The notes below the pieces were generated by a model. The model was not told the origin of the DNA. It did not search any database and worked only from the letters and a program-made list of their open reading frames with translations. Of a stretch of DNA of 64,000 bases, positions 18,582 through 28,055 are shown piece by piece; within the stretch, counting starts at the first letter, position 1; each line of letters opens with the position of its first letter. This DNA is from Nostoc sp. MG11 (GTDB lineage Bacteria; Cyanobacteriota; Cyanobacteriia; Cyanobacteriales; Nostocaceae), in NCBI RefSeq assembly GCF_014904695.1, contig NZ_JACXXN010000002.1, positions 248,001-312,000 on the forward strand, written 5' to 3'. The position numbers and the translations under genes were made by a program.

Positions 18582-18787
18582 GAACTTACGCACTCAGATC
18601 CCCCAACCCCCTTTCTAAGGGGGCTTTAGACGTTCCCCTCTTTTTAAGGGGAGCCAGCGCGGTCTTCTCCCTTCGCGTAGCGTCTCGTAGAGAAGGGGAG
18701 ACGCAATCATGCGATGGGGTCTCCCCAAGTGGAGCGACTGGCGTGGGTTAGGGGGGATCAGGGTTTCAGGCTTCAGTGCGTAAGTTC
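18582..18787. mobile_element. MITE-like element with perfect 13-bp terminal inverted repeats
   Basis: Ends GAACTTACGCACT (18582-18594) and AGTGCGTAAGTTC (18775-18787) are exact reverse complements. The inner ends are also related (GATCCCCCAACCC at left; GGGTTAGGGGGGATC at right). Similar flanks AAATAATCA (left) and AAATAATAATCA (right) suggest a target-site duplication of about 7-9 bp. The 206-bp interior has no ORF and carries GC-rich dispersed-repeat sequence, so it is non-autonomous. Confidence 0.8.
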
Positions 18788-18807
18788 AAATAATAATCAG
18801 ATTTTTC

Positions 18808-19647
18808 TCAACTTTGTTCTGCCAAGAAAGCTGCTACAGCCCGGTTAAATGCTTCTGGTTGCGTCAAAAATGGCCAATGATTACCGGGAACTTGGCAGAG
18901 GCGTAAATTTTTCAGATAGGTTTTATAGGGTTGGAGTTGCCAATCTTGACGGTTTAGACCTTGTTCTGGCTGTACGAAGATAGCAGGGGTATTCAGGGGA
19001 ATTGTAAAACCAGGCACTTGCATGACTTCCTCAAAAATCCCATCACGGGCGGCAAAAGTAAATTTGCTACCCCAACTACCATTGGGTTTTTGTTCTATTC
19101 CTGCGAGTAAGACTTGTTGCTGTAAAGGACTCCATCCTTGATATTGTTTTAACTGTCGCGCTTGTTGTTCGGCTTCCTCTTGACTGGCAAACGGGCCCAT
19201 ACTTTTAAGAAAAGGTAAGAAGCGATACAACATCGGAAAAGTTACCCTGAGAAAGCTAGGCATCTTCCAAATGAAAATCGGATCAACCAGAATCATACTC
19301 CGCAAACGTTCTGGATTTTTCCTGGCCCAGATGGCAGCTAATTTGCCTGTCCATGAATGACTGACAACATGAGCAAAAGACCATCCCAAATGATTCATTA
19401 GGGCTTCGAGATCTGCGATCGCACTCTCAAAACTATAATCTTTTATTGGCTTACTACTTTCGCCATGACCGCGCATATCCGGCGCAACTATGTGGTAATC
19501 TGCCGCCAGGTAATCTCCCAAACTAGACCAAACTAGAGCATGGTCAGCTAAGCCATGTAACAGTAGTAAAGGTTTTTGACCTTGATTCCACTCTAAATAA
19601 GAAAGTTGGATATCAGGCTTTGATAAAGTTTGACGTACAAACATCAT
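18808..19647 (-). CDS. Alpha/beta-hydrolase
   Basis: The 279-residue protein has the alpha/beta-hydrolase fold pattern: oxyanion-hole region LLLHGLADHALVW, DMRGHGESSKP, nucleophile elbow VVSHSWTGKLAA (Ser in the SHSWTG variant of GxSxG), and a C-terminal PGNHWPFLTQPEAF with the catalytic His. A serine hydrolase on an unidentified ester or related substrate is the safest call. Neighbours give no pathway clue. The ATG at 19647 lacks a strong ribosome-binding site. Confidence 0.85.
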   Translation of the reverse strand: MMFVRQTLSKPDIQLSYLEWNQGQKPLLLLHGLADHALVWSSLGDYLAADYHIVAPDMRGHGESSKPIKDYSFESAIADLEALMNHLGWSFAHVVSHSWTGKLAAIWARKNPERLRSMILVDPIFIWKMPSFLRVTFPMLYRFLPFLKSMGPFASQEEAEQQARQLKQYQGWSPLQQQVLLAGIEQKPNGSWGSKFTFAARDGIFEEVMQVPGFTIPLNTPAIFVQPEQGLNRQDWQLQPYKTYLKNLRLCQVPGNHWPFLTQPEAFNRAVAAFLAEQS

Positions 19648-19699
19648 TACAAATCAATTAGTGGAGAGATAACTTTGCGCTTATGGTACTGCGAAAAAA

Positions 19700-19860
19700 C
19701 GTCCAAGAGGAGTCAAGGGGAGCCAGTGCGTTGGGGAGACAGCGCCGTGGGCGGGTTTCCCGACTTGAGGCGACTGTCGTCGGGTTTCCCGACTTGTACC
19801 CCTGCGGGGAAGCAAGCTACGCGCAGCGTCTCCCTTAGGAGAAGCATCTGGCGTTCAAGG
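19700..19860. repeat. GC-rich dispersed repeat block
   Basis: Contains 'ggggagccagtgcgttggggagac' and two copies of 'gggtttcccgacttg', related to blocks at 18645-18740, 21738-21835 and 42370-42500. Together with flanking sequence it fills the spacer 19648-20068, where no gene is supported. Confidence 0.65.
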
Positions 19861-20068
19861 CTCAAGAGTCAAGAGTTAATAGTTCTCTTATTGTCCCCTC
19901 TGCCCCTCTGCTCCTGTGACCTCCACTCCCTCACTTCCCCAGTCCCTAGCTCATTCGTTACTTATTACCAATTTCATAGTTTGACGATTGTACTAATTGA
20001 CACGAAATAATGAGGCTAATGAATGCCAAGATCAAAGAAAAGGACATCCCAAGGATATTGAAATTATT

Positions 20069-21601
20069 ATGCCGGAAATACATCAATCAATTGCTCAGCA
20101 TTACCACGAACGTACTAAATATGATCCTGAGACTCTTGCCTCTAAAAATCAGAGGTTAGACTGGGCTAAGCAGCCAGTGCCTTTTAAAGAGTACAAAATT
20201 GGCTCTACTTATGATCTCAAACCCTATATCCAAGAAAAACCAAAGGCATTTACTAATAACCAAGATGCTCAATGGTGGCAAAGATTATCGCAATTGCTGT
20301 TTCGCAGTTATGGACTAACGGCAAGAATGCCTTCTATGGGAAGTGCGGTATATTTACGAGCTGCTCCCAGTGCAGGCGGGTTATACCCTGCCGAGGTGTA
20401 TGTGGTTTCTCGTGGGACACCGTTATTACCACCTGGACTGTATAATTACCAGTGTCGGACTCATTCTCTGATGCATTATTGGGAAAGTGATGTTTGGCAA
20501 ACTTTACAGGCAGCCTGTTTCTGGCATCCCGCACTAGAAAATACCCAACTGGCAATTATTGTGACTGCGGTTTTCTATCGTTCAGCGTGGCGCTATGAAG
20601 ATAGGGCTTACCGTCGGATTTTTCTAGATACAGGACACCTACTGGGTAATATCGAGTTAGCTGGTGCGATTACTGATTATCGCCCCCACTTAATTGGTGG
20701 CTTTGTGGATGAATCGGTAAATGATCTGCTTTATGTAGATCCGCAACAGGAAGGAGCGATCGCTGTTCTACCTCTGGCAGACTTGTTAGATATCAAACAA
20801 AATCTGCCACTGGGATGTACTGCTTTACCTTCTGCCACCCAAACTAATTATCCGCCAATCCCTGATGGTGAATTGCTGACATATTTTCATCAGCATACCC
20901 ATATTCAACCAGGTATAACAGGTAAGCTCAATTTACCAACGGTTAAACAAGAAAAATCTTTAGAGGATAAATATAATTTTCCGTTCTGTCTAAAAATTCC
21001 CACTGTCACCACGCCGATGTATTGGGGAGAAAAGCTGTCAGAACTGGAAATTAACATGTACAAGCGACGTTCTACCCGCGCTTATAATGGCGAAGATTTA
21101 ACCTTGGATGAACTGAAGTCTTTACTTGATTTTACTTACCAGCCACAAAATTATATTGACCAAAGTTTAGATACTTCTCCAGATTACTTTGACCTAAATT
21201 TAATAGAGACATTCATTGCTGTCTGCGGGGTGAAAGGACTGGAGGCAGGATGTTATTATTACGCACCAAAAGCGCAAGAATTACGACAGATTCGCTTTAA
21301 AAACTTCCGGCGAGAATTGCATTTCCTCTGCTTGGGGCAGGAATTAGGGCGAGATGCAGCGGCGGTACTATTTCATACATCTGATCTCAAATCCGCGATC
21401 GCCCAGTACGGCGATCGCGTTTACCGTTATTTACACATGGATGCTGGTCATTTGGGTCAACGGCTGAATTTAGCTGCAACGCACCTGAATCTCGGCGTCA
21501 GTGGTATCGGTGGCTTTTTCGATGACCAAGTCAATGAAGTTTTGGGTATCCCTACTGATGAAGCAGTTATTTACATTACGACATTGGGACGACCAAGATA
21601 A
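20069..21601 (+). CDS. SagB/ThcOx-type double nitroreductase
   Basis: About 510 residues with two FMN-dependent nitroreductase-like halves. The first contains RMPSMGSAVYLRAAPSAGGLYPAEVYV and DTGHLLGNIELA; the second contains MYKRRSTRAYNGEDLTLDELK and MDAGHLGQRLNLAATHL. SagB/ThcOx enzymes oxidise azolines to azoles in ribosomal peptides, but many cyanobacterial members stand alone and their substrate is unknown. No cyclodehydratase or precursor peptide is adjacent. Upstream in-frame codons from 19997 look non-conserved, so ATG 20069 (MPEIHQSIAQHYHERTKYDP) is chosen. Confidence 0.85.
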   Translation: MPEIHQSIAQHYHERTKYDPETLASKNQRLDWAKQPVPFKEYKIGSTYDLKPYIQEKPKAFTNNQDAQWWQRLSQLLFRSYGLTARMPSMGSAVYLRAAPSAGGLYPAEVYVVSRGTPLLPPGLYNYQCRTHSLMHYWESDVWQTLQAACFWHPALENTQLAIIVTAVFYRSAWRYEDRAYRRIFLDTGHLLGNIELAGAITDYRPHLIGGFVDESVNDLLYVDPQQEGAIAVLPLADLLDIKQNLPLGCTALPSATQTNYPPIPDGELLTYFHQHTHIQPGITGKLNLPTVKQEKSLEDKYNFPFCLKIPTVTTPMYWGEKLSELEINMYKRRSTRAYNGEDLTLDELKSLLDFTYQPQNYIDQSLDTSPDYFDLNLIETFIAVCGVKGLEAGCYYYAPKAQELRQIRFKNFRRELHFLCLGQELGRDAAAVLFHTSDLKSAIAQYGDRVYRYLHMDAGHLGQRLNLAATHLNLGVSGIGGFFDDQVNEVLGIPTDEAVIYITTLGRPR

Positions 21602-21699
21602 AACTAACCACAGAAATAAATTTGAGCGGTGGCTGCCGTAAATACCAAAAGGTGGTGAAACAGCGCTCATACGTGTCAACTTCAGCCCTAGCGAATAGA

Positions 21700-21840
21700 A
21701 AACTAACCTGCAAAGGCGGGTTTTGCCTGTGTAAACGAGCCAGTGCGTTGGGGAAACACTGCGTTGCAAAGACAGCGCTGTGGGCGGCTTTGCCGACTTG
21801 TTCGCTCTTAGCGTTCCCGTAGGTTAGCAACTGGCATGCG
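21700..21840. repeat. GC-rich dispersed repeat block
   Basis: The stretch 'gagccagtgcgttggggaaacactgcg...ttcccgtaggttagcaactggc' is related to the block at 19700-19860. It occupies most of the spacer 21602-21948 between convergent genes. No gene is supported there. Confidence 0.6.
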
Positions 21841-21948
21841 GTTTTTAACCGCCGATTTAACGTACCTGTGCGGTTCATTTTCTGATCTAAATCTCTGGGA
21901 AGGTAGAACAGGAAATCTACCTATGCTACTTTTGCACCCCAACTTATA

Positions 21949-24558
21949 CTAATTATCCTGTTGTACACCACCCACAACTGGCTTAACTTCAGAAAATGGA
22001 TCTGTGCCCCCAGTCCAGTTAAAGTCACTAATGCGGATGCTGAAGCCGCCTAATTCCAGCACCGGATTATATCGTAAAGTAATACCATAGGTGCGGCGGC
22101 TGTATTCTAAAAAGTAGTCAGTGCTACTCTCTCTACCTGTATCCAAGTTAACTGATGTTTGAAACCCTAAGCGAAATGGCCCATAAATTTGCTGCGAGAT
22201 GCCAGCGCTCAGTACTTGGTTATCAACAGAGCGATCAAACAAAAAGGGCGATAATCCATTGTTGAAACCTTGAGAATAGCTGATATTAAAGGCGGTGTAG
22301 TCTAAATACGGTCGAGAGAAATGACCAATTTGTCCTACCAAGCCAATTGTACCAATGAGGGTACTTTGGTTATCGCCATTGGTGTAATAGCTACTCGTAC
22401 CTGTGACACCGGCAACTGCTTGCAAGTAAGGAACAACTGGAGTGGCTGTGTATCGTAATCCCTCTGTAGCGGTTGGTGCTAATGGTTTTCCTTGCCACAG
22501 CAACAGGCCACTACCAAGACTAACGCTGGCTTGTACACGGCCTAGAGAAATACGATCATTTTCCCGGTTTGGTTCTAGCAAGTCGAGGCGATCAGTGTTG
22601 GCTTCAATGTACTGAGCACCTCCTTGGTAACTGAGGTTAATACCGCTATTACCTAAAGGAATCACTGGAGAGGCAATTACGCCGCCAAGACTACTCTGGA
22701 CTGTTTGAAAACCTAGAGTGCCATTGTAGAGGCGATCGCGGTAGCTATATTCTAAATTCAATATGTGGGGATTGGGCGAGCCTAATGTCTGGCGCAATCG
22801 CAAACTTGCCCGTAAGTTCTCGTCCACCTTATTCAAGTCAAAACTGGTTAATTCCCCAGAACCCTGAAGTACAGCTGTTGGACTCAAAACAGCATTCAGT
22901 TTTGTTTTCGCACCCAAAAGCGCGGCTAAGTCACCAGTGCCTTCTTGCACAAGTTTTTGCACAAAAAATTGAGGCGTAATAGTCAAGCTTGCTTGATCTG
23001 TATTGATTAGTGAAAAACCACGCTCAAGAAACAAACCACCTCGCTTATCTCCATCAAAGCCAGGAGAAACGATTGCGGGGGTAACTTCCCGTTCCCGACG
23101 GTCAAGTGTCTGCTGATCCACTGGGATGGGTACGGTGAGATTTTGGTCAAATACTAAACGTTGTCGCTGCGTGGTGATACGGTCTACTAAGGGCGCTTCT
23201 CGTGTTGCAGTGACTTTATCTGCCCGGATCTCTAGTTCTGGAGGCGAAAAGGGGTCATTTGTGATCCGCACATCTCTAGCTTGCCAACCTCGCGGATAGA
23301 AATCAATCTGTTGAGCTTCAAACCGGAGCCGATTCACTACACCCCCCGCTTTTGGTGGCGGGACGTTTCTAGCATCTGGCTGACCACCTAGAACAAAATC
23401 AATTCCTCCAGGACTGCCCACACCTGAAAGGGGTTGATTGGCTCTAATGCGATCGCTCGGCGGACGCCTTGGAACTCCACCCGCAGTCACATCTGTGGAG
23501 GAAAAAGCAAAATCTGTTTGCGCTGTGGGTACGTAAATCTCGCCCGCGCCATTATACAGTTCCCCACTATCTTGAATAAAGTTATAGGTAAAGCGTTGTC
23601 CCCGCAGCACTTGATCGCCCCTTGTCAAGGCTACATTGCCTTCGCCCACGGCAATTAAGTTATCTAAATTTACTTGCAGGCGATCGGCATCTACAACTGC
23701 CCCATCAAATCGCACCACCACATTACCCTGAGCTGTAATAATTCGTCTTTGCTCGTCATACTCCTGCCGATCTGATGTTACTTCTACAACTCTTTGTGTT
23801 GCTGGTATGTTAGTAGGTGCTGATGTACCAGGCGGTTGATTTTGTGGCTGATTGGTATTTTCATCCTGCTGTACAGGAGTTGGCGTTTGAGTTTGTGGTA
23901 TTTGCGAATTGAATTCTACGGTGATGGGCGTTGAAGGCTGGTTGGTCGGGTTGCGAGACTTGAATTCTACAGTATTTTTTACTACTTGAGAACTCGGTGT
24001 ATTATTGACAGCAGTTCCAGAGAGAGTGATTTTTCTCGCAGACTGTTGTTCAGCAACATCATGCTGTTTTGATTGAGTTAATTTTTCAGCTAAGATTTGC
24101 GCTTCTGGCTGGTACGACTTTTTGCTGTTGATGACGATTGGAGCAACTGGCGGCGCATCTGAGCTACTGTCTTCATGAGAATTAGAAGCTTTAACCTCCT
24201 GCATGGGATAACCAACTGTCAGTGGTTTTCCTAAAAGTGCAGCACTCTCAGAGGTAGTGAGGGGAGAAAATTCTGGCGCAAAGGTTTCTGGGGTATTGGG
24301 TGCAGATAGGATTTCGGCAACTACTGATTCATCTTGAGTTGCATTGATGGGAGTTGACAGCCGATAAGTTGCTGTGTTGCTCGCAGGTGCCAAATGAAGC
24401 AAATTCTTTTGCTGTTTAGATTTGTCTTTGTTTCCCTGCGTCCCAGCCTCAGCTTCTCCAACTGAGGGATTTGTCTCACTAGCAGATGATATTGAATTTG
24501 CAGGTTGTAAAGATTCGAGGAGGAGAGGCGGATTGGGCGGCAGAACTGGATGAAGCAT
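21949..24558 (-). CDS. DUF3769 / LptD-OstA-like outer-membrane protein
   Basis: About 869 residues. A long Pro/Thr/Gln-rich, low-complexity N-terminal third is followed by an OstA/LptA-like segment (EVTSDRQEYDEQRRIITAQG, DADRLQVNLDN) and a C-terminal region rich in beta-strand patterns resembling an outer-membrane barrel (RLRQTLGSPNPHILNLEYSY, YLEYSRRTYGITLRYNP). The family is regarded as the cyanobacterial counterpart of LptD, which inserts lipopolysaccharide into the outer membrane. No canonical signal peptide is obvious after ATG 24558. The frame extends to a TTG at 24582. Confidence 0.82.
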   Translation of the reverse strand: MLHPVLPPNPPLLLESLQPANSISSASETNPSVGEAEAGTQGNKDKSKQQKNLLHLAPASNTATYRLSTPINATQDESVVAEILSAPNTPETFAPEFSPLTTSESAALLGKPLTVGYPMQEVKASNSHEDSSSDAPPVAPIVINSKKSYQPEAQILAEKLTQSKQHDVAEQQSARKITLSGTAVNNTPSSQVVKNTVEFKSRNPTNQPSTPITVEFNSQIPQTQTPTPVQQDENTNQPQNQPPGTSAPTNIPATQRVVEVTSDRQEYDEQRRIITAQGNVVVRFDGAVVDADRLQVNLDNLIAVGEGNVALTRGDQVLRGQRFTYNFIQDSGELYNGAGEIYVPTAQTDFAFSSTDVTAGGVPRRPPSDRIRANQPLSGVGSPGGIDFVLGGQPDARNVPPPKAGGVVNRLRFEAQQIDFYPRGWQARDVRITNDPFSPPELEIRADKVTATREAPLVDRITTQRQRLVFDQNLTVPIPVDQQTLDRREREVTPAIVSPGFDGDKRGGLFLERGFSLINTDQASLTITPQFFVQKLVQEGTGDLAALLGAKTKLNAVLSPTAVLQGSGELTSFDLNKVDENLRASLRLRQTLGSPNPHILNLEYSYRDRLYNGTLGFQTVQSSLGGVIASPVIPLGNSGINLSYQGGAQYIEANTDRLDLLEPNRENDRISLGRVQASVSLGSGLLLWQGKPLAPTATEGLRYTATPVVPYLQAVAGVTGTSSYYTNGDNQSTLIGTIGLVGQIGHFSRPYLDYTAFNISYSQGFNNGLSPFLFDRSVDNQVLSAGISQQIYGPFRLGFQTSVNLDTGRESSTDYFLEYSRRTYGITLRYNPVLELGGFSIRISDFNWTGGTDPFSEVKPVVGGVQQDN

Positions 24559-24767
24559 ACTTGAACATAATCGAGCTAACAAACAGCCAAGTGGCCACCG
24601 GAAGGATAAATATACAGACTTTGCCTTCCAACTTTCGCCTTCTGCCTACCTGCAACAAGCTATCCGAAGGAGGACACTGCATTGTGCAAAGAATTTGGAG
24701 CGGCAAAAGCTGCTCCAAACTTTGGAGGATTCCTGAGCCACTTTGTTGCTCTCGTCTTTGAGAGTTT

Positions 24768-24798
24768 TAGACGCCTAAATGGTAGTATGTGGCGTCTA
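24768..24798. repeat. Hairpin upstream of psbI/DUF3769 spacer
   Basis: TAGACGCC (24768-24775) pairs with GGCGTCTA (24791-24798). A further 'tgtggcgtctagg' follows at about 24861. It lies in the spacer 24559-24915 between the DUF3769 start and the psbI stop. No other gene is seen there. Confidence 0.5.
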
Positions 24799-24915
24799 TT
24801 AGGCTAAATCCCTTCTCACACTCTCAAAGAGAACCTGTGGAGTGGGATAGCAAGTGAGTGTGGCGTCTAGGAGCTTCCACCTTGTGTCGGCAGTAGCGGA
24901 TTGTTTGTCGTTTTT

Positions 24916-25032
24916 TTACTCTAAATCCCGGCGGCCTGGGTTACGAGCTGGATCGTTCGACAAAAATCCGAAGACGAAAATAGCTACAAACAAGGCAACA
25001 ACAATATAAACAGCGATTTTTAAAGTCACCAT
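24916..25032 (-). CDS. psbI: Photosystem II reaction centre protein I
   Basis: A 38-residue product, [20 protein letters not shown] then [18 protein letters not shown], which is the diagnostic PsbI sequence: one transmembrane helix followed by the conserved SxDPxRNPGRxDLE stromal tail. PsbI is a small subunit beside D1 in photosystem II and helps early assembly and stability. Start ATG is at 25032-25030 and stop TAA at 24918-24916. A 'ttgggga' purine stretch lies 7-13 bases upstream of the ATG. It stands alone, at the same orientation as the DUF3769 gene. Confidence 0.95.
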   Translation of the reverse strand: MVTLKIAVYIVVALFVAIFVFGFLSNDPARNPGRRDLE

Positions 25033-25759
25033 AGAAATATCCCCAAGGGTGTCAAAAAGAAGCTTTCTCTCAATTTCTGCAATGCAGAAAAGATAGCTCC
25101 TTTATATTACCCAAATCTTGCCCCTTTTTTGGAGGACTCCGATGAGAGAAGAGAACCCTTCACTTCGCTCAAGAGTGAGCTTGGGTAACTATACTTGCAG
25201 TAACCGATAGGGTTCTAGTGTGTGCTTGGCTTTTGTTGGGCGCTGTGCGTGGGTTGTCTAACTTGTAAATGCCTTTAACAAAGAAGTTGTGGACTAGTGA
25301 TAGTGACTCTTGTGACGTTAAATGACGATAGAGGTTTCCCAGTCCTAGACATAAAGTAGCTTGTGTTTCAGACATCGCTGCTAGACCATAACACATTTAA
25401 TTTGCAGAGAACAGGTTTTGGCGTTCGGCAGAGCCGTTGCCGTAGGCATTGTTCAGGTGTTTGCCAACTCACATTTTCGTAACAATCAAATTGTGGTGAA
25501 ACCCATAGTCCGCCTGCAATCAGTTGCAGCTGCTCACTTAAGTGGAATAAGACCCTTTACCAGTCGTCTTTAGACCACTTTAGCTATTAGCCTTGGAATG
25601 AATTCCAAGGCGGTTGTCGAGAGGAGTGCAAGATTTTAGTTTATTCCCAAACGTGATAGCAACGAAGTGAGAAGTTGAAAAGATGTGGGCAATGATAAAA
25701 GCTAAGAAGTAGAGCATTGGTTCTAAATTCTGTACCAAACCCTCATAGGTCAGTTGTCC
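25033..25759. other. Gene-poor stretch with several hairpins
   Basis: No convincing gene. A 75-codon minus-strand frame (25169-25396) has no recognised features. Structures include CTGCAA-TCAG-TTGCAG (about 25517-25532), CACTTAAGTG (about 25535) and a perfect 9-bp stem GCCTTGGAA (25590-25598) / TTCCAAGGC (25603-25611) with loop TGAA. This could be a structured RNA or the worn end of an IS200/IS605-type element; neither is proven. Confidence 0.4.
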
Positions 25760-26464
25760 TTACGATTTCTCAGCCTGGAGTTTTGCCATATCTCTACTAA
25801 TTCGGCTTTTGATCACTCTTGCAGGTAAACCTACAGCTACAGAGAAGGGAGGAATATCTTTATTAACAACTGCTCCAGCACCGATAACACTGCCTTTGCC
25901 GATAGTAACGCCATCTAATACTGTTACTCCGTGCCCTAGCCAACAGTCATCCTCAATCACAATTCCCTTGCGAGTAACACCTTGGTATTTGATTGGCTCT
26001 ATGGGATCCGCAAAATTGTGATTATTGGCATATATTCCTGAGTGGGCAGCAATCATACACTGCCTACCAATTTTAATGTCTCCTGGCCCCTCAATACACA
26101 CGTCTGGCCCGATGAAAGTATCATCATCAATGTGTATACAAGTGTCTTCCAAACACCCTATATCAACGTTACGCTCGATCGCTACTCCATTTCCCAAAAT
26201 AACTCTATTATTTTGGTGTCCTTTTCCATCTATCCTTACACCTTTGAAAATATATACACTATTGCCAATTTCAATACAAGAAGTCCCCATGAATTCTACG
26301 CCATTTTGAATGTAAACGGAGCTGCCTATCTGGGCAAAAATACTACGATATCCAAAATTTCGTAACTTTGCTCCTAGAGCAATTGTGGGAAGCTCTCCTA
26401 ACAAAGTGGTTACTATAACTTCTTGCAGGCGTTGCCATTTCGGGGAATTGTTATTGTGGCTCAT
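25760..26464 (-). CDS. Hexapeptide-repeat (left-handed beta-helix) acyltransferase
   Basis: About 234 residues from ATG 26464 (MSHNNNSPKWQR). The body is built of hexapeptide repeats (for example IEIGNSVYIFKGVRI, VILGNGVAIERNVDIG). The C-terminal GVTIGKGSVIGAGAVVNKDI and VGLPARVIKSR are typical of sugar O-acetyltransferases such as the WbbJ/NodL/Maa type. It probably acylates a sugar in exopolysaccharide or lipopolysaccharide synthesis. The frame extends to 26512, but those codons are not family-like. A gene-poor stretch lies upstream. Confidence 0.85.
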   Translation of the reverse strand: MSHNNNSPKWQRLQEVIVTTLLGELPTIALGAKLRNFGYRSIFAQIGSSVYIQNGVEFMGTSCIEIGNSVYIFKGVRIDGKGHQNNRVILGNGVAIERNVDIGCLEDTCIHIDDDTFIGPDVCIEGPGDIKIGRQCMIAAHSGIYANNHNFADPIEPIKYQGVTRKGIVIEDDCWLGHGVTVLDGVTIGKGSVIGAGAVVNKDIPPFSVAVGLPARVIKSRISRDMAKLQAEKS

Positions 26465-26512
26465 GGCTACAGTTCTCTCAATAATTTTTTGCTGGCAAGA
26501 TTGAACGATCAC

Positions 26513-27670
26513 TCTATAAATAGCCTTTCTGCTAATACTTTTTGTCTTAGTATTTTTGACCTATAAAGTTGGTTAGCAGTTACAAAAAGTTCCAATATAT
26601 TTAGATAGTTTTCTAAACATTTAGATAACCAATAAGTCAAGGTTTAACTATATGAGCAATTCTCGAACTTAAATGTCGTTTAATCTCTCAACTAATATGC
26701 GGAATTGCCTTGGAGTCTCAGAAACCCTCGTACTAGTATTCTTGTAGCAAGGTACGCAACAATATTGTTTCTTGATGACCAGACCAAATTAACAAAGCAA
26801 TATTAGTAGATTGCAAAGTCAAACCTTAGACTATTAAATTTTCAAATGAGAAAAGTTGTTGATTGAGGCAGGCTACTGTTTCGTTTTTTCGTAAAATTTG
26901 AAAAGCTTGTTAGACAACTACCTATAAAATTATTTGCCTTAATAGTACTTTCTATTAGGCTGTCTTAGTCTTTTAAAATAACTCAGTTCAACAAGCTATT
27001 TTTCAACAAAAATACATCTATCTAGATGATTTCAAAAACGAAATAAAGTTACTGTCTAGCATCACAATGTAATTATTGTTGGATTTTTATAGGTGTTTTT
27101 GCCGAAATAAAACCCAATTAGGGTGGATTATCTCCCACTTCAGCCATCACATTAAAATTAACCATCGGTGCAAACAAGTAAGCGCTTCCCCGACTGCTAT
27201 GACGGCTTTCTTGCAACGAATTTCTAGAGTATGCTGCTCCAATCATGTTGCACACTGATGATTTACAGACTAACCAAATCACGCTTGTAATTACATGAAT
27301 GGCTTTTAATAACAAGTTGTTTTTAACGATAACACATTTTATTTTTAATGGAGCAATATTAGAAACTTAAGTTGGTTTCAAGATTGTTTATGTATAAAAA
27401 ACGATAGTTAAATAAATTTTCTCCTTTGGCGATCACAATTATCAATTAATTTTATACTCACAAAGAAAAATATTTAGATATTCTATCTTGTAACTTAATT
27501 GTTGTCTAATCAGATACAGATACTATTGTCTTAACCCTATTAAGTGATGTATAAACGTGAAAACCCGGATAAATTTGTATAAAACCAATAATCGTGAGTC
27601 AATCAAGGCGATCGCTTACTAAGTTACAACCTGATACAGTCAGCAATTACGTGTATTTTTCTAAAATTTT
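26513..27670. other. Gene-poor AT-rich stretch
   Basis: About 1.1 kb with only short, uncharacteristic open frames on both strands (for example 27076-27258 and 27118-27315, which overlap each other). I see no recognisable protein, tRNA or repeat family. It could hold regulatory RNA or decayed sequence. Confidence 0.4.
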
Positions 27671-27766
27671 ATGCCACAAGTTGATGAAAAAAATCAACGC
27701 CAAAGCTATTTAGATGCAGCAGTTTACTGGCTGATTTTGTCTATATTTTTAGTGCTGTTTATGTAA
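27671..27766 (+). CDS. Candidate 31-residue single-helix membrane protein
   Basis: The frame ATG 27671 to TAA 27764-27766 encodes MPQVDEKNQRQSYLDAAVYW then LILSIFLVLFM: a polar N-terminus and one C-terminal transmembrane helix. The composition is like that of small photosynthetic or respiratory membrane subunits, but it matches none that I recognise (not PetN, PetL, PetM, PsaM, PsbM, PsbT or PsbX). There is no Shine-Dalgarno sequence. Chance is a real possibility. Confidence 0.3.
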   Translation: MPQVDEKNQRQSYLDAAVYWLILSIFLVLFM

Positions 27767-27889
27767 GCAATTCACTGATTCCACGTTACACTCAAAATGA
27801 TATTTACGATACTTTTTACATTTGCGTTATTGAAAAGCCAAAAAGTAAAAGTTTCCGCTTTCCTATTACGTATATTTGACAATTTGTAA

Positions 27890-27931
27890 ATCACCCGATC
27901 GGATGAGCCAAGCGGGTGATGTGTGCTTGGC
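27890..27931. promoter_or_regulatory. Two mutually exclusive hairpins upstream of a conserved small gene
   Basis: ATCACCCG (27890-27897) pairs with CGGGTGAT (27913-27920). GCCAAGC (27907-27913) pairs with GCTTGGC (27925-27931). The second stem starts inside the loop of the first and shares base 27913, so the two cannot form fully together, as in a switch. It lies 125-165 bp before the gene at 28056. Confidence 0.4.
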
Positions 27932-28055
27932 ACTGCCCATTATAGATTTTATTTAGAGGAAAACCAGATATATCTTAAATTTCCTAGATAAGTCTACAAG
28001 ACATAAAACATCTAAATCCAGGTATCGGTTTCAACTCACAAACTTGGTTTAAATT

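Noticed and set aside
19630-20010. 126-codon plus-strand frame before the SagB-like gene
   Set aside because: It is made of dispersed repeat sequence and purine/pyrimidine tracts, so the frame is fortuitous.
24486-24761. 91-codon plus-strand frame overlapping the DUF3769 start
   Set aside because: No family resemblance, and it overlaps the antisense of a well-supported gene start.
25169-25396. 75-codon minus-strand frame between psbI and the acyltransferase
   Set aside because: No recognisable domain, no ribosome-binding site and a composition unlike its neighbours; probably chance.
27076-27315. Overlapping short frames on both strands in the gene-poor stretch
   Set aside because: They overlap each other, show no family features and are at the length expected by chance.
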